The notes beneath the pieces were generated by a model. The model did no database searches. It was given only the letters and a program-made list of their open reading frames with translations, and was not told the DNA's origin. From Bathynomus jamesi (taxonomy: Eukaryota; Arthropoda; Malacostraca; Isopoda; Cirolanidae), in assembly GCA_023014485.1 (NCBI GenBank), contig JAJOZX010001731.1, positions 211,501-275,500 on the forward strand: DNA of 64,000 bases, read 5' to 3'. Positions 43,871-54,798 of this stretch are shown here, in pieces (within the stretch, counting starts at the first letter, position 1; each line of letters starts with the position of its first letter). The translations under genes were made by a program, and so were the position numbers.

Positions 43871-44729
43871 AAATATCAGCTAAGGACAAAAAAATGCCCC
43901 ACAAAACATGATCAACCATCGAGCAACTAATTTTTTATCACGTGCTTCATAAATACCTCATTCTTCATAAGGGATATTTCCTCGCCGGGAAGAGATTTTC
44001 TCTGTTCATGCGTTGGCACAACACCGAGAAGTATGAACAACTCAATATATCTCTTGCCGCATAAACACCTTTCACGGCAGGAGACCCAAGTTGAATCCAA
44101 GCGACATTCAAAGAGTTGGCAGACACATACACATGACATGACAAATCCAATTACAGAAAACACTCTCAGACACTCGCCTACCAGTAAAGCATAAAGCTTG
44201 GTGGGTTGGGTTGGGCGGAATGGGTGGTCCGGTTTCAAAGCGGTGGCTTCGGCAGGCTACGAAGAAATGATGCAACGACGAAATGATGACTTCTTGTACA
44301 TTATAAAGAAATAAAAAATCTCATTAAAAAAATGCATGGCGTAGATTAGATTAGTAGTTTAGTATTCATGCTATCCTTTATTTTCCGCTGTCATCTAATA
44401 CATAACTGGGTACACGAAATAAGTGTACGCATTGTGTGAATGAACTCTGAAGCTATTCTTTTCATTATACTTTTTCCTACCTTCCTATAAATCATCTTCC
44501 ACAACTATTTTCTATCAGCTGTGGCTGGCAGACTGTGGCAGAGGAGGGAGAGCCTTTTCTGTTCTACACTTTACTATTACTACTAATCCTGTGTGAAAGC
44601 TTTACACGTCTATAAGTGTAAGCACGGTAAAAGTTTTCAATGTTCTTTACTTTTTATTGATATTTTTAACCTTTCTACTTCGTTCTTGAGATGCCTAGAG
44701 TGGATCTTAGGGTCTTTGTTAACCTCTAA

Positions 44730-44730
<1 letters not shown>
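43871..44730. other. spacer without recognised gene
   Basis: A 103-codon minus-strand frame (43927-44238) has no recognisable domain and no support beyond being open. Short similarity to repeat R (GTGGATCTTAGGGTCTTTGT near 44700) precedes the microsatellite. Confidence 0.5.

Positions 44731-44818
<88 letters not shown>
44731..44818. repeat. (CT)n(CA)n compound microsatellite
   Basis: About 57 bases of CT repeat pass directly into about 30 bases of CA repeat. Confidence 0.95.
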
Positions 44819-44819
<1 letters not shown>

Positions 44820-45389
44820 AAAGAGCATAGAAAGTAAACTGAGGAAAAGTTCCCCATTGCAAACTCCATTCTTATGCGAACTTCGTCTATTGAAGTTAAT
44901 ACGAAAAAGAGAAAATGACCAAAATATTTAATTTAATAGCACATTTTATGTTGTTTTCTACAACTTTTCATATGTATTTTTGTCTACATATTTTTAAGTA
45001 GTTTGTATGCAGTTTTGTTTGAACGACTTCATATTACTGTTATTGTACGTTTAGAAAAGTTTTTAGGACGTTTCATAACATTTTCAGCATATTCGAGGGG
45101 CGGTCAGAAAATAAGTTTACACGGCGTATAATTTCGTAACTAAAGGACCTACATTGATTATCCTAACAACAGTTTTGCTTCCCAGTAAAAACATACTGTT
45201 TTATACTAATTATAGGGTGCTGATTTCGAAAATGAACTTCATTTTTGCAAGTTAGGTCAGGTTTTGTCAGAATATAATGTTTTATACGGTACTGTTTTAT
45301 ACTAATTTTATGATTATATCATAGTTCAATAATTTTATGATTATAGTTCATTTTATGATACTTCAAAACAAAACACAATAATTGCTTCA

Positions 45390-46964
45390 AGGGGTTGCGT
45401 GAGCAGTCCAGATTTATTTTGTTACATCTTTGGTCTATTTACTCCAACTTCACAGCGCAGGAATATGACTCCTCTGATAAGAACAGCGTATTATCACTAC
45501 TTCGGCTGTCATATTTGTGACCAAGACAAAAGATGGGCCCCACATGTTTGCTGTAGTAACTGTGCAATTAATTTACGTGACTGTCACAGCAAAGTAGCTG
45601 GCCTTACATCAAAAACTAGGAATAAAATTGACTATCCTGTGGTAGCCTCTGCCATCAAACCTGTTCCTCATAGTGATGAGGTTCCGATTGCAACAGCACC
45701 AGCAGATAAGAATCTTCTGCCAACATCATCTGAAGAGGAAGCATTGTCAGAACAAGCAAATGAATCTTCTGATACAGAGTACTGTCCAGAATCTTCTTCT
45801 GAACCACATTTCATAACTCAGCAAGACTTGAATGACTTGGTTAGGGACTTATATCTTTCAAAGGGCAAGGATGAATTTTTAGCTTCGAGACTTAAGGAGT
45901 GGAACTTAGTTCAGGGTGATGTGCGCATTACTTCTTTTCGCAAGAGAAGCTCCGACATATCATGCTACTTTCAAACTGTAAATCAGCTATGTTACTGCTC
46001 AGATTTGGAAAGTTTATTCTCGTATTTTAAAATAGAACATGTTCCAGACGAGTGACGTCTGTTTATTAACTCTAGTAAGCGGAGTCTTAAAGCTGTTTTG
46101 TTACACAATGGGAACGTTCACCCAAGCATTCCAAATGGACACTCAGTTCATCTCAAGGAGTCATATGAGAACATGGTAATACTTCTGAATGCAATCAAGT
46201 ATGATCAATATAAGTGGAAGATTTGTGGAGACCTAAAAGTGGTAGGACTTCTCCGGGGAATGCAGGGTGGCTTTACCAAGTACATGTGCTTTCTGTGTTT
46301 ATGGGACAGTAGAGCAACACAGCAGCATAATGTAAAGAAGGACTGGCCACCACGTGAAGCCTGTGCCAGGACAACATAGTATGAAGTATGAGCCATTAAT
46401 TGATCAAGAAAGGCTTATTTTTCCCCCTCTGCATATCAAACTAGGGTTGATAAAGAACTTTGTCAAAGCGCTTGACACAGAAGAAGCTGCATTCAAATAT
46501 TTGCATTCAAAATTTCCTAGCGTTAGTGATGCGAAGATGAAAGAAGGTGTTTTTATTGGTCCCCAAATAAGAGTGCTTTTAAAGGATGAACAGTTTTTGA
46601 GCACTCTCAATTCAAAGGAACTAAGAGCCTGGAATTCTTTTAAGAATCTTTGTGACAACTTCTTAGGCTCAACAAAGTCCCCTCACTCTGAAGCAATGGT
46701 CACCGAACTGCTGGATGCATACCAACAACTTGGGGCTAGAATGTCTCTGAAGATCCATTTTTTGCACAGCCATCTGGACATCTTTCCAGATAACCTTGGC
46801 TCAGCGTCAGATGAACACGGAGAGCGGTTTCATCAGGACATTGCAATGATGGAAAAAACTACCAAGGACTTTGGGACCCTTGCATGCTTGGTGACTTTTG
46901 CTGGATGCTAAAACGGGAAGGCTCTACTGAGTATAGACGCAAATCCAAGAAAACTCACTTCTAA
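45390..46964 (+). pseudogene. GDLKV-type putative transposase (copy 2), better preserved
   Basis: The frame (from about 45390; the N-terminus is cut) reads CVSSPDLFCYIFGLFTPTSQ, then YYHYFGCHICDQDKRWAPHV and a zinc-like CCSNCAINLRDC. An acidic linker and EPHFITQQDLNDLVRDLYLS follow. The single in-frame TGA at 46053 falls where Trp is expected (W-R-L-F-I). Next come INSSKRSLKAVLLHNGNVHP, KICGDLKVVGLLRGMQGGFT and KYMCFLCLWDSRAT. Frame changes near 46370 and 46860 flank MSLKIHFLHSHLDIFPDNLG and SASDEHGERFHQDIAMMEK. The last part, CMLGDFCWMLKREGSTEYRR, ends at TAA 46962. The proximal 5' sequence (GGTGCTGATTTCGAAAATGA, 45217) matches the MITE arms. Three lesions are visible. Confidence 0.8.
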
Positions 46965-46995
46965 GAAAGTTAACTATATGTAGCAGTTGATAATT

Positions 46996-47911
46996 CAGTG
47001 GTGGAGCAAGAGTGTCACGGGTCCCGGGGCAAAACTTATTTACGGGCTCCCTAACACATTTACGGGCCCCCTAAAGCCACTTTTATGCCTGTACTCTGAC
47101 ATGCCTCGAGGGTTGAAAACTTTATTAATTTTAACAATAACTGAGTAACAATAAAGTATAGTGCAAAAGTGGTATACTCATGCATATATACAGTGATTCA
47201 CTATAGTCACTATACACACTATGGAACTGGGTCTAAAGTTCTGAGCGCTAAATTAAGTCACTCAATTGAGCCTAAATTTCTTACGCACGGACTAACACAA
47301 GGCTTTGAAACTGCTTTAGCCTTATAATAACATACTTACTAACACACAAGCAAAGATTGAAACTGGATCACAATATGAAAATAAAAACCCACTCTAATAG
47401 AAAGAGTTTATTTCCACGACAGTTTCGACGCCCACTGGCATCCTCCTCGGGGAGGATGCCAGTGGGCGTCGAAACTGTCGTGGAAATAAACTCTGTCTAT
47501 TAGAGTAGGTTTTTATTTTCATATTTTGACCTTCACGTAGAAAAAAGTGAAGTTTTTTGCATGGATCACAATATAATATATTTCATATGACGTCATAACA
47601 AAGTGCAGATTTCAAAATATGCCAAAAAGAAAACACATTTTTACGTTTTGAAGCAGTTTTTTTGCAAGTTTTTTAAATAATTGCTTTTTTCTTATATATA
47701 TAGTTAATATATATACAAATAGACGTTATTTTTGGGTTTTTGACTATTTTTAAATAAGAAATGACATAATTTTAAGTTTTAACTTTTACCGAGATTAAAA
47801 GTCAGCGAATTATTAATTTTCCTTGCGAAGGTGTTATCAACGACCTGGGCCCCCCAAAAGGCCCGGGCCCCGGGGCACTGCCCCGCCTGCCCCTAGCTAG
47901 CTCCGCCCCTG
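46996..47911. mobile_element. hAT-type non-autonomous element with GC-rich ends
   Basis: The left end CAGTGGTGGAGCAAG and the right end, inverted, CAGGGGCGGAGCTAG have the CAG...CTG form of hAT elements. CCCGGGGC-rich blocks lie just inside both. GTTGATA occurs on each side, but the exact 8-bp duplication is blurred. The middle is AT-rich and contains the PLE end-only insertion. No transposase is encoded. Confidence 0.75.
47375..47561. mobile_element. PLE end-only copy (two inverted ends fused)
   Basis: The left and right inverted ends of the 19380-21761 PLE family are joined head to head near 47448, with nothing between, giving a near-perfect palindrome from ATGAAAATAAAAACCC to its inverse. 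The usual 40-base tail with CTTCAC/GTGAAG follows. An 11-bp duplication (TGGATCACAAT at 47364-47374 and 47562-47572) shows that it inserted as a unit. It carries the same hammerhead-like block, GAGGATGCC-AGT-GGGCGTC-GAAAC. Confidence 0.85.
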
Positions 47912-48006
47912 GTTGATATATAATAATGCATGTGTACGTATCCTTTTTTGTTGTTCTGTTCTGTTCTTTTTTACTACAAATACAAATAAAAGTAGATTTA
48001 TAAGTA

Positions 48007-48870
48007 GATTTTCAAAACTTTCTTCTCTCTATAATACTGAACTTTCAAGTTTTTAGTGTATTCTACCTGTAAACGTCTAAATAAGGGTTACAGATATGTA
48101 GATAACCTGACCCGATAGAGAAAAACTAATGTGATTTTCAGATTCAGCACTCAAAAATTAGTTTAGATCACCCATTAAATTGGAAGAAGCAGAATTTTTC
48201 TTTTTTTTTTGTAGACCAGTGTTATGTGTGTATCAGGTGAATTCGTTAATCATTGTTGGCAACACTGCACGTCGATTCGGCTGCCATCTACCGTACATTG
48301 GTATATGAGTCAGTTGAACATGGTGGCTCGACTGGAACAGTGCCCTGTCATTTCTGCAACGATATTCCGAGTCTGTCAGTGGTCAAGAATTTCTCGAACG
48401 CATTGTCACAGGAGACAAGACATGGGTTCATCACCGTAGATTTTCAAAAATTTCTTCTCTCTGTGATACTGAATTTTCAAGTTTTTAGTGTATTCTACCT
48501 GTAAACGTCTAAATAAAGGTTACAGATATGTAGATAACCTGACTCGATAGAGCAAAACTAATGTGATTTTCAGATTCAGCACTCAAAAATTAGTTTAGAT
48601 CACCCATTAAATTGGAAGAAGCAGAATTTTTATTTTTTTTTGTAGACCAGTGTTATGTGTGTATCAGGTGAATTCGTTAATCATTGTTGGCAACACTGCA
48701 CGTCGATTCGGCTGCCATCTACCGTACATTGGTATATGAGTCAGTTGAACATGGTGGCTCGACTGGAACAGTGCCCTGTCATTCTGCAACGATATTCCGA
48801 GTCTGTCAGTGGTCAGAAATTTCTCGAACGCATTGTCACAGGAGACAAGACATGGGTTCATCACCGTACT
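48007..48870 (+). repeat. 432-bp tandem duplication
   Basis: Two copies (48007-48438 and 48439-48870) share nearly all bases, starting GATTTTCAAA and ending CATGGGTTCATCACCGTA. The second copy continues into the mariner gene (CTCCGGAAAC), which shows that the first is the duplicate. The duplication includes the 5' part of the mariner core and unrelated upstream sequence. Confidence 0.9.
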
Positions 48871-49110
48871 CCGGAAACAAAACGTGCCAGCATGGAATGG
48901 AAACACCCTGGGTCCTCGCGATCAAAGAAGTTCAAGATTGTGAGGTCCGCTGGCAAAGTGATGGTTACCGTGTTTTGGGACCACAAAGGCGTTTTGCTCG
49001 CAGTCTTCATGAAAAAAGGCACAACAATCAATGCAGCTGCATATTGTTCAACACTGGAACGTTTACGAGCGGCCATTAAACGTAAACATCCTGGACTGCT
49101 CCGTAGGGCA
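48750..49110 (+). pseudogene. mariner transposase core, both ends missing
   Basis: The frame reads LQRYSESVSGQKFLERIVTG and DKTWVHHRTPETKRASMEWK, where DKTW stands for the DETW of active copies, so Glu is replaced by Lys next to the first catalytic Asp. It continues with SAGKVMVTVFWDHKGVLL and ends in IKRKHPGLLRRAG, where an inverted copy of upstream sequence takes over. The second and third catalytic residues are lost. A shorter duplicate of the first part is at 48320-48438. Confidence 0.85.
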
Positions 49111-49299
49111 GGGCACTGTTCCAGTCGAGCCGCCATGTTCAACTGACTCATATAACCAATGTATGGTAGATGGCAGCCGAATCGACGTGTAGTGTTGCTA
49201 ACAATGATTAACGAATTCACCTGATACAAACATAGTCAATGCAAGTCGTTTAGTTATGAAATTATACGCCGTGCAAACTTATTTTCTGACCACCCCTCG

Positions 49300-49380
49300 T
49301 ATATACAGTATATATATGTTTTATAGGATATTAAAGAGATAAAGGGATTTTTAATTCTCTCTCTCATTCTACACATATAT

Positions 49381-49412
<32 letters not shown>

Positions 49413-49637
49413 GAAAAGTAGTATGGATCACTTTATGTGGGGAAATTTTAGCGACCACCACAGTGCCAAATGGGGGAAGGGTAGTGCCAGTGCCAAGAGG
49501 GGAAAAGTGGGAGAAACTGCTGGAAATGAGAAGTGGAGGCAAAGGGACTAAAGGTAAAAGAGAGGAGAACAAAATTTAATTACAGCTGTGTAAAGAATGG
49601 TAGAGATTGGTCGTAAAGTAAAAAGTAAATTTAAAAA

Positions 49638-49696
<59 letters not shown>
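49300..49696. repeat. (TA)n tracts and unclassified sequence
   Basis: TA runs lie at about 49377-49412 and 49640-49696. The G-rich stretch between them has TTTTAGCGACCACC, which recurs near 51357, so a small repeat is likely. No gene is supported. Confidence 0.65.
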
Positions 49697-49699
<3 letters not shown>

Positions 49700-51270
49700 G
49701 GTGTTTCAGGAGGAAAGGTCAATACTTCGGGATGTGATAGTATCGGTCATTGTGAGAAAAAAGTTCATATGAACATGTCTAATTCTGAATGGTTACGGAG
49801 ATAGAGCTGTTTGAATCTGATGCGCGCGCAGCTCTTCCTCCCCCTTCCCTCCCCTATAACCTTGAACCATGTAAGCTGTAATGTAAGCATGTAACATAAG
49901 CCAATCGACAGATGACGGTTGTGAGTGACATTGTTTGGTGTTTGAAGCAGTGTTAAGAATGTCACACACCTTCACACATGCCGAATATGCAGATATGGTG
50001 TATGTCTACGGTTTTTGCAATGGAAGTGCAACAGCTGCTGTTGCAGAATACCATCGACGGTTTCCGAACCGCAGAATTCCGGATCGAAGAGTGTTTACCA
50101 GGGTTTCAACACATTGCGTGAGATTGGTACACTTCCCAGCGCTCATGTTTCATCTGAACGTGAAGGTCAACAAGATGTGGATGAAGTGGAAAACATTCTT
50201 CAGTTGGTAGAGCGTAGTCCTACTACTAGCTCACGAAGAATTTCTACACGTCTCGGTGTACCACACACAAGAGTATGGCGAACATTACGTGAGGAAGGCT
50301 TGCATCCATATCATGTCCAGCGTGTACAACACCTTCAACCAGGAGACGCTGCCATGCGACTGGAATTTTGTCATTGGGTAAATGCTAATCGCCGATTGCT
50401 TCGATTAATACTGTTCACCGATGAAGCTACTTTCACACGTGACGGTATCAACAACACTCGTAACTCTCATCGGTGTTCAGACGAAAATCCAAATGCCACT
50501 GTGGAAACAAATTTTCAACATCGCTTCTCTGCCAATGTGTGGTGCGGTATCATCGATGATCAGCTGATTGGCCCTGTTACTTTAGAGAATCGTTTTACAG
50601 GACAAAGTTACCTAGAATTTCTGCAAAATGAATTGCCAGGACTATTGGAGGATGTTCCTTTGGCTACACGCGCTGGTATGTACTTTCAGCATGACGGAGC
50701 TCCTCCACATTCTACCCGTCTGGTGATGCAATACCTAAATCAAACTTTCCCTGGTCGATGGATAGGCCGCGGTGGTCTCATTCAATGGCCACCAAGGTCT
50801 CCAGACCTCTCTCCGTTAGATTATTGTTTGTAGGGGTGGATGAAAAGTCAAGTTTACAAAAGAAACGTGGATACACGAGACAAATTGCTCGCGCGTATTT
50901 TGGATGCTGCTGCCCGCATAAAGGAATATCAAGATCAACTCAGACGAACAACACTCGATTTTCGCACACGAGTTGCAAAGTGCAGTGAGGTTGACGGTGG
51001 GATAAAGGTAGATATTGTAAACTGTAACAAATTTGTCATTTCTGTATCTGATACCATTCAAAATGCCAATGTTTAAACATTAAATGTTAGAAACAGTAAT
51101 TGGTTTCTCTTTCTTGATTACCATTAACAATACTTTTGTATTTGTAGATTCAAACAGCTCTATCTCCGTAACCATTCAGAATCAGAAACATGTTCATATG
51201 AACTTTTTTTCTCACAATGACCGATACTATCACCTCCCAAAGTATTGACCTTTCCTCCTGAAACACCCTG
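49697..51270. mobile_element. DUF4817-type DD41D element, nearly complete, 1574 bp
   Basis: The left end CAGGGTGTTTCAGGAGGAAA and the right end, its inverse, extend for about 120 bases (shared GTCAATACTT, GATAGTATCGGTCATTGTGA and ATGGTTACGGAGATAGAGCT). TA and (TG)n/(TA)n lie outside. The single gene faces right and has two lesions. Layout and length are those of a whole element. Confidence 0.92.
49959..51076 (+). pseudogene. DUF4817-type DD41D transposase with one frameshift and one stop
   Basis: I start at ATG 49959 ([20 protein letters not shown]). The N-terminal domain includes [18 protein letters not shown] frame change falls near 50095-50115. The second DNA-binding part has [20 protein letters not shown]. 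The catalytic residues are in [23 protein letters not shown] and [11 protein letters not shown], again with 41 residues between the second and third. The TAG at 50831 falls where Trp is expected (L-W-G-W-M-K). The frame then continues unbroken through WMKSQVYKRNVDTRD to TAA near 51074. It is recently dead and otherwise full length, and is related to 30655-31598. Confidence 0.9.
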
Positions 51271-51279
51271 TGTGTGTGC

Positions 51280-51331
<52 letters not shown>

Positions 51332-51522
51332 ATATGTGTGTCACGTTACACTATGAACTTTAGCGACCACCGTTTATTTACACACTCTGCACAGTCGTCG
51401 GAAAGAGATAAGTGCAATGGCAAAACGTTGAAGGGATGACGGTAATGAGGGATGGGGGAGTGGGGAAATGTGGTGGTGGGAGTGATAAGAATAAATATAA
51501 AATTGAAAGTATAAAATATGTT

Positions 51523-51555
<33 letters not shown>

Positions 51556-52309
51556 GCATGCCAAAATACAACAACACCCCCGGGTCGGGGGCAATGATAA
51601 GGTTGAAGGGGGAAAAGATAAAGGGGGACTGATTATATTTTCTTAGGTTCAAACAACGAAATCGCTCACTGAGCGAAAAAAAACGACCACAACGCGTTGT
51701 GGACACAGCAAAATAACCAGAAAGCAAAATAAGAGTATTTTTCTCCATAACGCGTTCTGGACGGTCTCGAAATTCCAGAACACGAAATAATTATAATTTC
51801 GTTTTGTGGCTGTCGAGTTATTGTCCACAACGCGAAGTGGCGAAATTGATATTACTAGAACGCGATCTGAACTATATTGGTCAAGTTTCAACATGTTTGA
51901 GCTTGACGATTGCCGTATTGTGGCCTAATGTATCTCATTTCGAAAATGGCTTATGTCGAAGATACACGTATAATGTGCTCTCGCGATCATATGAAATTAT
52001 TATTTGAAGAAAAATTAAAAGTTTTAGTTGATAACAGTAATAATCGCAGTGATTTTTTTCAATAGTAAACGGTATGATTAAGTAATGGGTGAGGTGAAAG
52101 AAGCAAAGCGATTGAGAGAAAATAAGGAACCTCTATCGTCAATGCACTACAGACATTTGATACATCCAAAAGAGAACAAGATGTAAGTTACGTTCAATAA
52201 TGGGGCGTTTTCACAACTTTAGTACCGACAGATTCTTTAGTAATAGTTCTTTAGTAGATAGATAAACCCAATCGTATTGTATAAAATAAATAAATAAATA
52301 AATGAATAT
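51271..52309. repeat. microsatellites and unclassified spacer
   Basis: (TG)n(TA)n(TG)n lies at 51270-51340 and (TA)n at about 51523-51552. Between 51680 and 51840, CACAACGCG and AACGCGTT blocks recur in both orientations, which suggests a small eroded inverted-repeat element. The rest, to 52309, holds nothing I recognise. Confidence 0.6.
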
Positions 52310-53245
52310 AAACTCGCGTGACACTCTAACTGTATATAAAATGCAAGTTTGGGAAATTTTTAAATTTTCTTTCTATTTTATTTTTTCCTATGTAACTGTG
52401 AAATATTTTTTTTCTAAATTACCTAATCATTTTTTAGAGTAAGCTTAATCATGTAATCGTGTTAAATTCTGCAATGTTCATTTTTTTATGCATTCTTTCT
52501 TACTTGTAAAAGATGACGTCATATCTTGTCGAAACTCTAAATTAACACTTATTTCAAATTTTAAGCATTTAATTTTGGCTCATATGCATGTTTAATTTTA
52601 ATCCACAATAAAATGCATATTTCAATTTCCATTTTTAGTTAACTCGGCAAATCATGATAACATCAGCTCTGTCATTATACTGTTTAAGAGAAAAATATGA
52701 CTTCATCTTCAATTATCTTGCTTATCTGTCATTATGCTGTTACAGCCAAAATTTGCCTTTATCTTCAAATATTTTGCAAAAGAATTCAGCCTATTGAGAA
52801 TTAAAAAACAAAACAGATAAACATTAAATAATAATGATGTCATCAAATTATTTGTATATAAACTCTTGTAATCTTTGAAATTATCATTCTGATTGTGATC
52901 TGACCTAGAGGCTGAAGCATTCATTACCTGTAATACTTTAGAAACAATAAAATACAGTAAGAGGCTATCTTTGTCTTCTCCTTTGAGCCCTGCCTTCTCC
53001 AGAGAACTTAGTTTGAAATAGAATAATTTTTCCGATACACTTCAAGAAGAATCGTGGAACCATCAGGTAATTTAATAAGTTTTCACAGAACCCTCCGATA
53101 AGCTACAAGAAGAAATCGGAGTGTAGTATCAAAGAATTATTCCAAGTCCTTACACGGTATCAGCTACCCCAGAGTGAGAAATCCGTTGCTGCCACTTAAC
53201 CAGAACACCCGTCAACCTCGAACCACCGAAGGCCATAGACGGAGG
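52310..53245. repeat. unclassified ~930-bp interspersed repeat, copy 2 (inverted)
   Basis: This is the inverse of 1886-2815: it starts AAACTCGCGTGACACTC and ends GGCCATAGACGGAGGG. Deletions and substitutions are scattered. The mariner at 53250 begins directly after it. No coding frame survives in either copy. Confidence 0.72.
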
Positions 53246-53249
53246 GTAT

Positions 53250-54554
53250 ATATCTATGGACTCGCAATATATTTTGCCCCACCCTTTTTCTTAGCTAAAT
53301 AATAGGCCATGGGGCTGAAATGTCTTTTGAGCCGGAAGTTTGAACTTCCTGCGCTTCACAAAACCCGATTTTTCCAGCTTGAATCTCCCCTCCTTGTATA
53401 AAACCACATTTAAACGCCATTCTATAAAACCGATAGTTAACGCTGTTTCGAAAATGGCGTCTGACAGTGATGTGCGTCGTAAACAGAGAGCTGTTATCGA
53501 GTTCTTAACCCTAGAGAAGGAAACAGTTGGAAATATTCACAAACGTCTACAAAACGTTTACGGAGATGCTGTTGTTGATCAAAGCACAGTTCGATGCTGG
53601 TCTAAATTCGAGAGATCATCGGAGAGAGGAGAGCCAGCCTCGATGATGAGCCACGCAGCGATAGCCCGGCATCAGCTGTGACATCTCACACTGTGCAACG
53701 TGCTAACAGCATCATTCGATCAAATCGGCGCGTCACATACAAGGAGCTGTCACTGGAGCTAGGAATTAGTGAAGAAAGTGTGAATACGATAATTCAGCAA
53801 CTGGGATACTCAAAATTGTGTTCACGGTTTGTTCCTCGCTAATTTACTGAAGATCACAAAGCTCAAAGAAAAGAAATTGCTTCTGAGTCGTTGGTTCGAT
53901 AAGAGAGAGAAGGGGATGACGTCCTTTCACGAAATGTGACTGGGGATGAGAATTGGGTACAAAATGGCTCCCTCTGCAGGAAAGGTTATGCTCACCATCT
54001 TTTGGGACATGAAAGGGGTGATTCTGGTGGATATTATAAAGAAAGGACAAACAATGAACTCAGAGGCATATATTGCTACCCTACAGAGACTCCAGAAACG
54101 TATAAAGCGAGTTCGACCGGTGACAAAACTGGAAGACGTCCTTCTTTTGCACGATAACACAAGACCACACAACAGTTTGCAAACAAGAGAGGCCATCACA
54201 AAAATGCGCTTGACTGTGTTGCCTCACCTTCCATACAGCCGGATCTGGCACCTTCAGACTTCCATTTGTTTGGGCCAATGAAGGATGCTATTCGTGGAAG
54301 AAAGTTTCAGAGTGACGATGAGGTTGTTGAGGAGGATGAGGTGGCTTCAGCGGAACCCAGCGAACTTTTACCAGCAAGGAATAAAAGCCCTTGTTTCGAG
54401 GTGGAGGAAAGCCGTAGAAAAGGATGGAGACTATGTGGAAAAATAAAAACTTGTAAAAAAGGTATGTAACTACTTGTGTCAAAATTTCTGGAACTTACAA
54501 GGAAACTTGGAAAGAAAAAAAAAGGGTGGGGCAAAATATGTTGAGTGGCCCTCG
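53250..54554. mobile_element. mariner element with TATTTTGCCCCACCC ends
   Basis: The left end near 53250-53285 (ACTCGCAATATATTTTGCCC) and the right end, inverted (CACTCAACATATTTTGCCCC, to 54554), match over about 30 bases. TA is outside. The length of about 1.3 kb is normal for mariner. The gene faces right and is broken at several places. Confidence 0.82.
53454..54446 (+). pseudogene. mariner (DD34D) transposase, multiple lesions
   Basis: The start is MASDSDVRRKQRAVIEFLTL (53454). The DNA-binding part includes VYGDAVVDQSTVRCWSKFE. A shift near 53620 leads to QRANSIIRSNRRVTYKELSL, then stops. GDENWV near 53942 is the first-Asp region. After a shift, APSAGKVMLTIFWDMKGVIL and LLLHDNTRPHN (second Asp) follow. 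The third-Asp region is degraded (LPYSRIWHLQTS should read SPDLAPSDFH). The tail, RWRKAVEKDGDYVEK, ends near 54446. A frame change near 54256 and others make it inactive. Confidence 0.88.
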
Positions 54555-54562
54555 TATATTAT

Positions 54563-54597
<35 letters not shown>

Positions 54598-54798
54598 CTG
54601 TGGAAGTATTACGTGGAAAGCGTAGTTTAATAATCCATAAAACCACGAAAGCTGGGACAAAGACGAACATCTAAAAACGCCGAAAAGAAAACATGGATAT
54701 AGACGCACATAAAACAGGTTAAAATACACGATGATTAAAACATTAAACAACTAATTTTTTTTAGATATTAAGATAAAAATGAAAGATTAAAATAGTCG

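Larger units (their letters stand above)
45094..49299. mobile_element. mariner shell (CGAGGGGYGGTCAGAAAATA ends) filled with insertions
   Basis: The left end CGAGGGGCGGTCAGAAAATA and the right end, its near-exact inverse (49240-49299), form inverted repeats of more than 50 bases, continuing to GGCGTATAATTTC. Between them lie the GDLKV copy 2 (45390-46964), a hAT-type MITE with a PLE end inside it (46996-47911), a 432-bp tandem duplication, and the mariner transposase core (48750-49110). A normal mariner is about 1.3 kb, so roughly 3 kb is inserted. The right arm (49107-49235) is also an inverted copy of the sequence at 48655-48785. Confidence 0.8.

Noticed and set aside
43927..44238. 103-codon minus-strand open frame rich in Cys
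   Set aside because: It shows no domain, no neighbour that gives a context, and no consistent cysteine spacing.
54457..54674. Short open frames on both strands near 54.5 kb
   Set aside because: They span the mariner terminal repeat and a (TA)n tract and encode poly-IY.
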